Source of the DNA: Pyropia haitanensis
Taxonomy: Eukaryota; Rhodophyta; Bangiophyceae; Bangiales; Bangiaceae
Length of the DNA: 64,000 nucleotides
NCBI GenBank assembly: GCA_008729055.1
Contig: SDUX01000002.1
Location: 7,293,485-7,357,484, forward strand
Reading direction: 5' to 3'
Below the pieces are notes generated by a model. It saw only the letters and a list, made by a program, of their open reading frames with translations, was not told the origin of the DNA and ran no database searches. How positions within the stretch are numbered: position 1 is the first letter of the stretch; each line of letters begins with the position of its first letter. Below are positions 52,115-62,222 of the stretch, piece by piece. The translations under genes were made by a program, and so were the position numbers.

Positions 52115-54211
52115 ATGTTACCTACCATGACGGCGGGTGCACTCCCCCCTTCCCGTAGCGCGCGGGCGCGCCTCGCTGCTGCCGCGGCGGCGGCGGTGGT
52201 GGTGGCAACGGCTGTTGTGGCGGGCCTCCCCGGCGCCGCCGCACAGGGCCCCGAGCTCGTCACGGGCCTGGTGCGCGGCCGCGGGTTCCCCGTGGTAGGG
52301 GCGCCCAACGAGCGCATCATTGGTGGCCGCAACGTGACGCTGAATGACGCTGAGTATGGGGGCGGCTTGTACGTTCTTGGTAGAAGCCTGATGCGCAAAG
52401 GGGAATTGCAATTGGGTGGGACGGGGAAGGTCGCGGGGAACAGGGGGGGGCGGGGGTGAGGAGAGCCGCGGAGTGCGTCGGCCGAGTGAGGTAGCAGACC
52501 GCCGGCCCTTAGCGGAGAGCGCGGCCCGCTGGGCAGCCGCGGGTGCGTCGGGTAGCGAGCCTCGCTGACGGTTGTGCGTTTCTTGTGTGTTTCTTTTACT
52601 GTGTCTGCTCGTTGTCATACTGTTTTTCCCCCGTCTGGTGTGTACACACCTCTGCACTCCCTGCCCACCTTCTCCTGCCTCCCCTCCTCCCTTCGCCCGT
52701 CCCAACCGCATCGCGAAATGGCAGCTTCACCAAGCTGCTGAGACAAATCGACCAGAACACATACCAATTTTACGTACGTCACGCGGCGCGGCGTGGGAAG
52801 GGCAACGGCGCTGGCGGAGCGTGATGGAGGTGAATGCGTGAAGAGGGGGGAGGAGCGGGGAAAATCACCCCCTCCGCTCATGGGGGCTCTCTCCCTCGGC
52901 AAGTGTCGGCAGCGACCGTTTGGGGGGCGATGCTGCCACCCAAGACCGACCAGGAGCCTCACGCCGGGAGAATGGGAGTGCTACCTCTGCCACCGCCACC
53001 GACCACTCCTAACCGCCCGCCCAACCTTGTCATGAATGCCGCTCCGTGATGCCGCGCCACTGCTGTGGAGTTGTGGCCCCGACCCGCCCGCCCGCGCACA
53101 TCCGGTTTTCCTCCTTCCTCCCCCCCCGCCCCCCTTTCCCTTTGGACTCCCCTGTATCTCCCTGCAGTGTGGTGGCGCGCTCATTGGGCGCGACAAGATC
53201 CTCACCGCCGCCCACTGCTACGACCAGACCTCCATCAGCTCCGCGGTCGGCGACGTTGTCCGCATTGGCGGGCTGACGCTCGGTGAGGGCATTCAGCGGC
53301 CAGTACGTGGGCGGGCGGAGGGGCGGGGGGGGGGGGTGGTGACTGACAGTCGGTGGCCGTTGCTTACCATGTTTTCTGACTGTGGGTCGTTCGCGTCGGG
53401 TGGGGCACCCGCGTCGAGGCGCTACGTGCGACGCCGACGCGCCAACCGCCCCCCCGCGGTGTGGTTGTCACGGTGGGACGCCATAACTGGGGCGCACGAC
53501 TGACGAGCCCCGCCGAGGTGGCTGTTCTTTGCCCCCCCCTTCCCCTTCCTCTCTGTCTCCCCCACCGCTCGTGAACGACCGACGCGCCCCGCCGCGGCCA
53601 ACGCGCCCCGCCCGCACCTGCATTCCCCCCTCCCTCCCCCCCCCCCCTAGATCATCGCGGCGGTCGCGCACCCCCAATACCGCAACACCGGCTCGAATCT
53701 CGAGTACGACTTTGCCATCCTCACGATTGGTGACCCGCCCACGCCCGCCCAGTACCGCGAAGCCGGCATCGAGGCGGCGTTTGTCAATGCCTTCTCCCGC
53801 TTCCCCCGGCCGGGCCGCACGCTGACGCTCGTGGGCCACGGCGACACGCGCAGCACGGAGTCGAGCGTGCCGTTTGAGCTGGGCCTGGCGCGCGTGCCGA
53901 TCAACGCTTGGGACCAGTGCAACGCGTGGTGGGTCAAGAATGGGCTGCGGGGTACGGTGCGGCCCGAGGGGTCGGACGTGTACCAGGTGTGTGGCGGCCT
54001 CGGCTTCCAGCAGTCGTCGTGCTTTGGTGACAGCGGCAGCCCGCTGTTTGAGCGCGCCAGCATCAATGGCCGCTTCTTCAACCGCATCTTTGGGGTGGTC
54101 TCGTACGGGTTTCCAGACGTGGCCAACCGAGCCAACCGGTGTGGCTTGTTAAACCCCGACTACTATGCCAAGGTGAGCGCGGCGCGGTCGTTCATCCGCG
54201 CCAACACCTGA
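52115..54211 (+). CDS. secreted chymotrypsin-fold serine protease, five exons
   Basis: Family S1A endopeptidase. Exons I infer: 52115-52353, 52725-52773, 53168-53302, 53419-53517, 53651-54211; together they give 360 residues with all junctions in frame. Donors are GTATGG, GTACGT, GTACGT and GTGGCT; acceptors end CAG, CAG, GAG and TAG. The signal peptide is Ala-rich and ends near GLPGAAAQ. The activation site is RIIGGRNVTL, new N-terminus IIGG. Exon 2 supplies FTKLLRQIDQNTYQFY, leading into CGGALIGRDKILTAAHC with catalytic His112. Exon 4 gives GVVVTVGRHNWGARL. Asp194 is in LEYDFAIL, and Ser302 in SSCFGDSGSP. The residue equivalent to trypsin Asp189 is Ser, so specificity should be chymotrypsin-like, not tryptic. 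GDSGSP replaces GDSGGP. The exon 3-4 acceptor is the weakest part of the model. An alternative start is the ATG at 52127. Confidence 0.88.
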
Positions 54212-54543
54212 GCGGAGGTGGAGCAACGCGGGGGGAGAGGGGAAGTGGGTGTGGTGCCGTTGAGGTGGATGCCTCGGGAACGGCTCGTAGGTGTGTCCCC
54301 ATTTTGATAGAGTTACCTGCTGTGCCAGCTGCACTGCATGAGCAACGGGCGGCAGCGGCAGGCGATTCGGCGTCCGACCGTGACGGCAGGGGCTCGCGCT
54401 CGCACCCGCAAGCGCAGCGGCCCCCAGTCTCATGCTCTTCCGTCTGCCCTGACGCGCCCCTCCACTCCCCCCCCCCTCCCAGCCCTCCCCCTGAATCCGC
54501 CCCCCAACCCCCACCCCCCCCCCGCCTCCGCTCCACCTGACAG
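54212..54543. other. 332-bp convergent spacer
   Basis: Between the protease stop (plus) and the malectin-A stop (minus). The right half is C-rich. Probably 3' UTRs; nothing else seen. Confidence 0.5.
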
Positions 54544-55737
54544 TTAGACCACTTCCAGTGGCAGCGCCGCGCGCAGGTGGCCGAGAGCCCCCCGCAGCGC
54601 CTCGGCGGCCGCCTCGACCGCCGCGTGGCGGACGCCCACGTCGGCCACCACCCCCCGCAGGGCGGCGACCTCGGCGGCAACGCCCGCCGCAAAGCCGTCG
54701 AGCGTCTGGATCTCAGCGGCCGTTACGGGCGCCGTCGAGCCGCCGCCGCTGCCGCCCGGCGCCTGCAGGTACGCACACACCGGCGGTGACAGGCCCGCCG
54801 CGTAGTCGCGGACGGCGGTGAGGGCGGCGGTGACCATCCGATGGCGTGCACCGACGGTCGGGGCGGCGTCGGAAAACACGCGCACCTCGTCCTGGAAGGT
54901 CGTGGTCGCGGTGCCATAGGCGGCCCACGCGGCGGCGAGCGCGTCGGTGCGGGGCGCCGCCTCGTAGCGCGGGGTCACGCGCTGACGGTCCGCCGCGGCC
55001 GTGGCGACCGCCCGGTCGGTGGCGGCGACCCAGCGGGCGGCGGCGCGGACGGCGGGGGTGGCACCGTCGGCGGCCGCCTTCGCGGCGGCGAGGATGGCGC
55101 CGATGCGGGCGGGGTTGGCGGGGTTGGGTGTCGTCGTTGGCGTCGGCTGGGGCGTCGGCAGTGGCTCCTCCACGATCGAAAACGCCGACAGGAAGACGTT
55201 GCTCGCGCCCGGGGCCGCCAGGTCGGACCGCTGCAGCGTGATGGTGATGGTCGAATCGATCGGCATCGCGGGGGACCCCGCGGGGGGGTACGCCAAGCGC
55301 AGCGGCGCGTCGCCGCCGACGGCGGCAAAGACGTCGAGGCGCGTCACGACCGCCACCGGCTGCAGGCCGTCGACCGACACAAAGACGTCCATGAAGCGGG
55401 CCGCGGCTTCGGTCATGAACAGCTCCGCCCAGAGCAGCTCGACGCGGTACGCCGACGCCGCCGCGACGGTGCGCGTAAACGCCATCGACACGCCCTGCGC
55501 GTAGCGGTTGGTGGTGAAGAGCGCGGGGAGGCCCGGCGGGGCGCTGCCAAAGACGCGCGTGTCGGCGGGCGCGCCGCCGCCCAGCGGGTCCGTGTCGGCC
55601 ACCCACGTGTGGCCCTCAAAGTTGACAAACCCGCCGCCGACATTGACGTACAGGGACCGTGGGGGGGGGGCGGGCGCCCCGCCGCCGTCGACCACCTGGC
55701 GGGCCGTCCACCACGCGGGCGTCGACCGGCGCGCCGT

Positions 55738-55769
<32 letters not shown>

Positions 55770-56058
55770 CCGATGGCGGCGCGAGCTGGCTTGGCCCCAG
55801 CGGCGGCTGCTCCGCCGCGGCCGACAGCAACCCGTCCGTCGTAGTCACGGTCGTAGTCGTTGCCGCCGCCGCGTCCACCGCCACCGCCGATGGCGGCACC
55901 CGGGGGGCGACCAGGTTCATCGCGGGCCCGCCGCCGCCACGGAGGAACGCGCCCACCCCCGCGGCGGTGGTGGCCCAGTCGGCCGCCGCGCCCGCGGCGG
56001 TGATGGTAGCCGCAACCGCCGCGGCGGCGGCGACGACAACGGCGCGTTGGGGGGACAT
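54544..56058 (-). CDS. secreted malectin-domain protein A
   Basis: Malectin domains bind glucose-type oligosaccharides. The ATG at 56058 (MSPQRAVVVAAAAAVAATIT) gives 504 residues with an N-terminal signal peptide. Residues 27-130 are Ala/Pro-rich. The malectin domain spans about 135-298: LYVNVGGGFVNFEGHTWVAD, then ALFTTNRYAQGVSMAFTRTV, YRVELLWAELFMTEAAARFM with DVFVSVDG, and SNVFLSAFSIVEE. A Thr/Pro linker (PTPQPTPTTTPNP) leads to an Ala-rich helical C-terminal domain of about 190 residues containing AGLSPPVCAYLQ. No membrane anchor or kinase is seen, so it is likely an extracellular wall or matrix lectin. A paralogue, malectin B, lies 2.5 kb away on the opposite strand with the same domain order. 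Confidence 0.85.
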
Positions 56059-56285
56059 GGCGGCCAGAGCGGTGACGGATGAGGGAAAAAGGGGAGTGGA
56101 AGGGGCGGGGACGAGGGGGGGGAAGGGCTGGGTGCACCTCGACGGGGAGGGCGTTGAGAGGGGGGGGAGAAGCACCGTGCCCGTGCCGCGTGCTTTTGTG
56201 CCGGGTCGCCCATCCCGCCGATGCACCGCCAGCGGTGGTGTCTCATGTATCCACCCGGCGGTGCGGTCACACCGTGAGGCGCGAG

Positions 56286-56309
56286 GGGTGGGTGGGTGGG
56301 TGGGTGGGT
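56286..56309. repeat. (GGGT)n tetranucleotide run
   Basis: Six GGGT units about 230 bp upstream of the malectin-A start codon. Regular G-triplets give it clear G-quadruplex potential on the plus strand. Confidence 0.8.
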
Positions 56310-57417
56310 GAGTGCGCAGGCGGGCGTACGTCTGAGCGTGATGCGCGACGGGAGGGCAGGGGGGGCAGGGGCCGACACAGCGCCGGCCAGGCGACTAGGG
56401 CGTCGACGGCACCGGTGGGCGGAGACCAGCGCGGGGCCCCCGCTTTGTCAGCAGCGCGTGAGGAGGGAGAATGGACGCGCTGACCGAGTGGCGCAAGCCG
56501 CTCGGAGCGCGAGGAGGCGCTCGGTGGGAGGGCCAAGGCTGGGGGACACCCGCCCGCCCGTCCGCTCCCCCCCCCCCCCCCCGCGGGAACCCCCTCCCAG
56601 AAAGTGCGGGGGGTGCCTTGTCCCCGCCAAAGGGCGGGATGGGGGAGTCGCCTGGCGGCGGTGGCGGCGGCGGGGACGGCAGCGGCGGTGGCGGCGGCGG
56701 GGACGGCAGCGGCGGTGGCGGCCGTCTGCTCGTGGCGTCACGGCAGTCACGGCGGCGTGGCGCGTCGGCGGTGGCCGCGGGACCCGTCGCCAGCGGCAGA
56801 CGGCGGGTTGGGGAGCGTGACGCTGGGCGGACGGCGTCCGAGGCGGGTCTGGCCGGTCGCCACCCGTGCTGCGGTCGCCCGGCCGGGCCGCGCGCCCACC
56901 AGCTGCCGCCACGGGCAGCTGGGGATGGTGCGGCCGCCAGGCCTCGCTGGTGGGCGTGTCGGGGGGGGTGGACCCGCCGCGCAGCAGGCAAACCGGGTCG
57001 GCGGGTGTGGCCGCCGCCACCGCCGCCGTCGTTGCCGCCGTCGTTGTCGCCGGCGCTCGCTGGGGGCTGACATCCGCGGCGGGGGGGGTGCCCATAACGC
57101 GTCTGGAGGGCGGGGGCGCGGCGGAGAGGGGGGGGTGCCCGCGCCCACCGACCGGCCCTGCCCTGCCGCGTGGCGGCGGGCGGCGGCAGCGACCGCGCAC
57201 GGGGGAGTCGGCGAGGGGAGCGGCCGGCGGCGGCGGTTCCCCCCCCTCCCCCTCCCGCCGCCCTCGTGCCACCCGCTCCCGCGCGCTGGTCACCGCTGCC
57301 GCTGCCGCTGCCACGGCCGCCGCCGCCGTTGCCGTGCATTGTCAGCCGGGATGTGGTGCGCGTTGACCAGACGGGGAAAAGGGGGGGGGGGGGGTTGGCC
57401 GCGCCGGCGGTGGTGGT

Positions 57418-57459
57418 GGGGCTGGGGCTGGGGCTGGGGTTGGGGCTGGGGCTGGGGCT
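57418..57459. repeat. (GGGGCT)n hexanucleotide repeat, 7 units
   Basis: Seven tandem GGGGCT units, one being GGGGTT. Strong G-quadruplex potential. Lies between the two malectin genes. Confidence 0.85.
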
Positions 57460-57554
57460 GCCGGTGGGGGTTGTGGACGGTCCCGGCCGGCGGGGCGATG
57501 GCGGTGGCGGGGACCGCGGGACGAGGACGCCGCGGGGCGGCGCCCCAAATGATC

Positions 57555-57608
57555 TGCGCCGCGGCGCGCGACCCACACCCAAAATGCGCCGCGGCGTGCG
57601 ACCCACAC
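57555..57608. repeat. 24-bp direct repeat pair
   Basis: TGCGCCGCGGCG(C/T)GCGACCCACAC occurs at 57555-57578 and 57585-57608, differing at one base. GCGCCGCGGCGC inside it is nearly palindromic. Could be a protein-binding site pair in the divergent promoter region or a simple local duplication. Confidence 0.75.
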
Positions 57609-58580
57609 ACCCAGTAGGCCGCGGCGTTTTTTTTTTGCGCGCCGGCGGGGAGGGGTCGGCAGCGCCGCCGCTGACGCGACGCGCACGGGCCGCCACGCCG
57701 GCCGGGCGGTGGCGGTGGTGCTGACACGGGTCGCTGGCGAGTGGAGCAGCAGTAGCGGTGGGGGTGTAGGCGCGCCGGGGGGGGCGCCGTTGGGGGTGGG
57801 GGCGGGTGATCCATTCTTGGCGCTGCCGCGTTTGTCAGCGGCAGCCGCGGTGGCGACACGGCCGGGGGAGGGGAGCACGGGGAACCCAGGCGAGGGGGTG
57901 GGGGTGGGGGGGGCGTCGGCGACGGCCGCCGCCGCCGCCCTTGCCGCCGGCTTGTCTGCTTTTTTTTTTTTTGTTGTTCTTGTCAGCGCCTCGTCCGAGA
58001 GGGGGAGAGGGCGGTGCGCGCACCGCGGTACACGCGACGAGGGGGGGGTGGGGGGTTGGTGGGGAGCGGACAAGGGAGGGTGCGTGGGACTGAGTGGGGG
58101 CGGGGGGATGGGCCTGGATGGGGATGGCCGACGTGGGGGGGGGGGAGGGGGGGGGAGTCACCACGCGTACCGGCGCCAGGACCTCGTCTCGTGCCGCTGG
58201 GGTGGGCCCACACCCCCCCCCCCCCCCCCCCCCTCTCTCCCCCCCTCCCGCCCTTTTCCTCCCGTCCCGCCGCCGAGGGGAATACGAGTCCTCGGCGCCT
58301 CGGCGGGTGGTGGACGCGGCCGCCGTCAAAAGCCCCCCCCCCCGCACGCGCCGCCTTTCCCATCGACCGCCACCGCTGCTGGCAGCCCCCCCCCGCCGTC
58401 TACTGGCAGCGGGCGGCCGTCGCTGGAGCGCATCACCCGGGTGGCTTCCTCCCACTTGCTCGTCTCCTGCGGTCCGCCCCCACGCGCCGTCCTTCCCCCC
58501 CCCCCCCCGTCCTACCGCACCACCGCCCTCTCCCACCTTCCCTTCCACCCCTGCGCGTGTCCAACCAGTCGGGTGGGAAC

Positions 58581-59843
58581 ATGGTGTGGCGGACAATGAC
58601 CCACCGGGCAACGGCGGTGGCGGCGGTGGCGGCGGCGGCGGTGGTGGTGGCGGCGGCGGCGGTGGGTCGGCCAGCCGCCGCCGCGGGGGACCACCTGCTG
58701 TACGTCAACTGTGGGAGTGACCTCATCAAGAGCTATGACAACCACACGTGGGCGGCGGACGCGGGCTTTGACGGCGGCCTCAAGTGGGTGCGCACCCGCC
58801 TCGCGGGGGGGGGCCTGCCCGACCTCTTCCACACGAGCCGCTACAACCCAGGGACGCTGACCTACACCCTCCGCGTGCCGGCGGCGTCGAGCTACCGGCT
58901 GGAGATGGTCTGGGCAGAGACGTTCTTCACCGAGGCCCGCGGCCGGTTCATGGACATTTACGTGCGCGTCGACGGGGTGCAGGTGGAGACGGTCATCGAG
59001 GCGCTCGACGTGTACGCGGTCGCCGCGGGGGAGCCGTACAAGCTCGTCTACCCACCCCTCGACGCGTCCACGTACGGGATGCCCGTGGCGAGCACCGTCC
59101 AGATCTTTGTGCAGCAGTCGCCCGTCAGCGACGCGGTGCCCGCCACCGCCCGCGGTGACCCGTTCCTGTCGGGCGTGGGCGTCTATGAGGACGCCGAGCC
59201 GACGCCAACGCCCACGCCGACGCCCTCCCCAGGCCCAACGCCCGACCCGACGACGGGCACATTCCCGCCGCCCGACCCGGCCGCCATCAACGCGGCGCTC
59301 GAAAACACCAAGGCCGCGGGCGCGGCGGACGTGCCCGTCCGTGCCACCGCCGCGGCGTCGCGGGAGGCGGTCGCGCAGGCGGTCGCGCGCGTCGACGCGA
59401 GCCGCGCCGCCGCCGAGACGGCGGTTGGCGTGACCACCCCGACCGACGAGGTGCGCGCCGCGTACACGACCGCCGTCCAGGCGGTGGACACGATGCGCAC
59501 CGCGGCGGCCGCGTTTGACGCCACCTACACGGCGGCGTTCTCGCCGCTCGCCGCGGCGTACGACACCGCGGTTGCGTTTATCAGCGGGCTGTCGCCGGAC
59601 GTGTGCTCGTTTATTACGGGGGTGGTCAAGCCGTTTGGGTACGCGGACGAGGATACGCTGGCGGCCAACTTGGCGGCCGTCCGGGAGGCGGCGGCGGCGG
59701 CCGAGGCGGCCGCCCCGACGCTCGCCGCCCAAGAGGCAGAGGTGACGCGGACGGCCGCGCTCGCGGCGGCCGCGCTCGACACCTTCTTTGCGGTCGTCAA
59801 GAATGACGCGCAGCCGTCGCCGGTGCCGCAGCTGCTGCTCTAA
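58581..59843 (+). CDS. secreted malectin-domain protein B
   Basis: Paralogue of malectin A, in divergent orientation. The ATG at 58581 (MVWRTMTHRATAVAAVAAAA) gives 420 residues. The signal peptide ends near GRPAAAAG. The malectin domain starts almost at once and spans about 38-203: HLLYVNCGSDLIKSYDNHTW with AAD, DLFHTSRYNPGTLTYTLRVP, YRLEMVWAETFFTEARGRFM with DIYVRVDG, and PFLSGVGVYED. This is closer to the malectin consensus (NCG...W.AD) than protein A. The linker PTPTPTPTPSPGPTPDP leads to an Ala-rich helical domain of about 190 residues containing ISGLSPDVCSF (residues 335-345), matching protein A. No membrane segment after the signal. Extracellular carbohydrate binding is likely; ligand unknown. 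Confidence 0.88.
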   Translation: MVWRTMTHRATAVAAVAAAAVVVAAAAVGRPAAAAGDHLLYVNCGSDLIKSYDNHTWAADAGFDGGLKWVRTRLAGGGLPDLFHTSRYNPGTLTYTLRVPAASSYRLEMVWAETFFTEARGRFMDIYVRVDGVQVETVIEALDVYAVAAGEPYKLVYPPLDASTYGMPVASTVQIFVQQSPVSDAVPATARGDPFLSGVGVYEDAEPTPTPTPTPSPGPTPDPTTGTFPPPDPAAINAALENTKAAGAADVPVRATAAASREAVAQAVARVDASRAAAETAVGVTTPTDEVRAAYTTAVQAVDTMRTAAAAFDATYTAAFSPLAAAYDTAVAFISGLSPDVCSFITGVVKPFGYADEDTLAANLAAVREAAAAAEAAAPTLAAQEAEVTRTAALAAAALDTFFAVVKNDAQPSPVPQLLL

Positions 59844-60460
59844 GGATCGCCCGGGGGTAGTCTCACGCTGCCTCCCCCACCCCCCCCCCCCCCCCCCCAA
59901 CTCCCCCCTCCTCTTTTCTGTTTTCAGCACGCCCTCTACTGGCGGGCAGTGCTGATGGGCTGTGTACAACAGAGCTGGGGAGGCGGTGGCGGGGTGTGGG
60001 CGTAGGTGGGACCCCGTCCGCGCTGACGACGCCCGGCGGTGGCGCAGAGCGGTGGGGGTGTGTGCGAGGGGGTGCGCGGGGAAGGGAGCGGGGGGGGCAC
60101 TCATTGTTGCGGTTAACTGGGGGGGGCCGCCGCGGCCGCGGCCCGCCGTGGGCGGCCGCCCGTTGGCCAGCCGCGGCGCCCCCGCGTGTACTGTAGGTGT
60201 GTACGGGGAGGGAGTGGCGAGAGTGGGGAATGACCAACGGGGGTGGTGGACAGCTTGACTTTCTCTTTTTTTTTGGACAGCGCCCGCCGCCGTCGCCGCC
60301 CCTGCGCACCGCGCCGCACGCTCAAACGGCAAAAGCGCACTCCTGCGGGGACCACCACCCGCCGCGGCGGGTCCCGCCGCCCGCGTGTCCCCCACCGCCC
60401 AGTGGGCGCGGCGCCGCTGTCCCAGCCGCCCCTACCCCGCCCCCCCCCCCCCTGCGTCGG
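59844..60460. other. 617-bp convergent spacer
   Basis: Between malectin B (plus) and the RTRAF-like gene (minus). Begins with a long C run (59879-59898). Contains a T run near 60264-60273. Probably 3' UTRs; no gene seen. Confidence 0.5.
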
Positions 60461-62111
60461 TCAGTGGCCCCGCCCCCACAGCCGGTTGTCCGTCTGCGCG
60501 TCGGCGGTGGTGGCCTGCACCGCCGCGAGCGCGTCGTTAATATCGCGCTGCACGCGCGCGAGGCGCGCGGCGTGCAGCAGCCGCAGCACCCCGCCAACCG
60601 CATCGACGGCCGCGTCTGCAGAGTGGCAGCCAGGCACCAAGACACATGCGCGGCCCATACCGCGCGCAAACGAAACACCAAGCAAAAACGACAGCAGCGC
60701 CCGCGCGAGAGTGAGAAGGCTGTACAATCACGAGCAAGAAAAACACGCACATACACACACACACAAACACTCCAAACGCTGCCCCGCTCCCCTGTCGCAC
60801 GCCGGCCAATGACACCAATGGAGAGACAGGCACCGCCAAGTGCCACCAACAAACGTACCACCCGTCGCGATGCCCGACGGAAAGTCAGCGAGCGTCAGCG
60901 GCGCCCTATCAGTCCCCGTGGTAGCCGCCGCCGCCGCCTCGTCGCCCTCTCGCTTGACATTGTCGGACGCCGGCCGCCCCCCCGTCGCCGCCTGCCACGC
61001 CAGCACGTGCCTGGCAGCCACCGACGCGGCGGCGGCGGCGGGGCTCCCCCCCGGCGGCGCCGCCAGGCCACACGCCGCCACCACCGCCGCCGCCGCCGCC
61101 CGCACGGCCGGGTCGGCGGCGGCGCCCGCCACCACAGGCGGCAGCGGCGGGCCCTCCCCCCCTCCGCCGCCGTGTCCATCGCCCCCCCCGCCGGTGCCGC
61201 CGTCGGCGACGCGGCCGCCGCGGCCGCTGTCGGCGCGGCGGGGGCCGTGTCCATGGCGGTGACGCCGCCACCGCCGCCCGCCGCGGCGTCGTCGTCGGCC
61301 GCCGCCGCGGCCGCCGCGTCGGCCACCGCCACGCCCAGGGCGGTGCGGGTGAGCCACGCCGCCACCGCGGGGGCGCTGTAGAAGCGGCCCACCGCGGGGG
61401 CGCCCGCGTAGGTGGGCGCCAGCGCCGTGACGTAGGCGCTCAGCGAGGCGGTCGCCGCGTCCGGGCTGACGGGACCAGGCGAAGGGGGGGTGGTGGCGGT
61501 GGTGGGGGCGGCCGCGGGCGCGGCGACGGCGGGGGCGGGGTCGGCGGCGGCGGCGACCGCGTCGGGGGGCGGGAGGAAGAGCGCCGACCGCTCCGACTCG
61601 GGCAGGTGGCGGAGATGGGTGTCCTCCAGGAAGTGGGCCAGCCGGTGGACCGCCAGCACGTCTGGGGGGCAGCAGTCACAGAAAAAAAAAAGAAGTGACG
61701 AGGCTCACGCAGACGGGGCGCACAGCCAGGTGCAAAACGGAGGTAAAATGGGACGGAACAGCAGGGCACCACCCAACACACAGACGTCAGTTCCCGCAAG
61801 GACCCGGCGGCAGCGGCGGGTTGGCCGCGCACAACAACCGTGAAGGAGCGGTTGTACCGTCGTGCCGCACGCTGCTCAACCTACGCTTCCCCCCCCCGCC
61901 CTCCCTTCGCCTCCACATGTCGTCTGGTGATGGTGGAAAGCCACCGGCGGTGCACCGGGTAGACACCCAAACACCTCCCCCCTTCCCCGCAGCCACCCCC
62001 CCAACTCCCGTCACCCCGCGTACCCGTGTCGTCAAAGTCCGCTGCGAACGGGCAACGCAGAGCGGCAAGCCACCGTCGCAGTGCGGCAGTCGACACAGTG
62101 CGGGTGGCCAT
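60461..62111 (-). CDS. RTRAF: RTRAF (CGI-99/hCLE, UPF0568) homologue, three exons
   Basis: In animals RTRAF is part of the tRNA-ligase complex and of RNA transport granules. Exons on the minus strand: 62111-62024, 61661-60859, 60615-60461. Donors are GTACGC and GTACGT, acceptors CCCCCCAG and CTCTGCAG, each joining in phase. Exon 1 (MATRTVSTAALRRWLAALRC, then PFAADFDDT) continues into DVLAVHRLAHFLEDTHLRHL, matching the family start (L.AL....F....EF....WLED.KIR). AVGRFYSAPAVAAWLTRTAL and LTLADFPSGIATGD match internal blocks. The last exon LRLLHAARLARVQRDINDAL, then AAVQATTADAQTDNRLW, matches the family's C-terminus closely. Ala-rich insertions lengthen it to about 348 residues versus about 244 in human. 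The frame changes inside exon 2 near 61159-61165 (7-base G run on the minus strand), where one missing base restores it. Confidence 0.85.
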
Positions 62112-62181
62112 GGTGGGTGGGGGGGTCCCCAGCGGGGCTCGCGCCCACCCCCCCAGACAGCAGCCGGATGGGTAGGATGCA

Positions 62182-62222
<41 letters not shown>

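Larger units (their letters stand above)
56059..58580. other. 2.5-kb region between the divergent malectin genes
   Basis: Holds both promoters. No supported gene; several long low-complexity frames occur on both strands. It contains (GGGT)n at 56286-56309, (GGGGCT)n at 57418-57459, a 24-bp direct repeat pair at 57555-57608, a T run at 57959-57971, and very long G and C runs near the malectin-B start. Confidence 0.5.
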
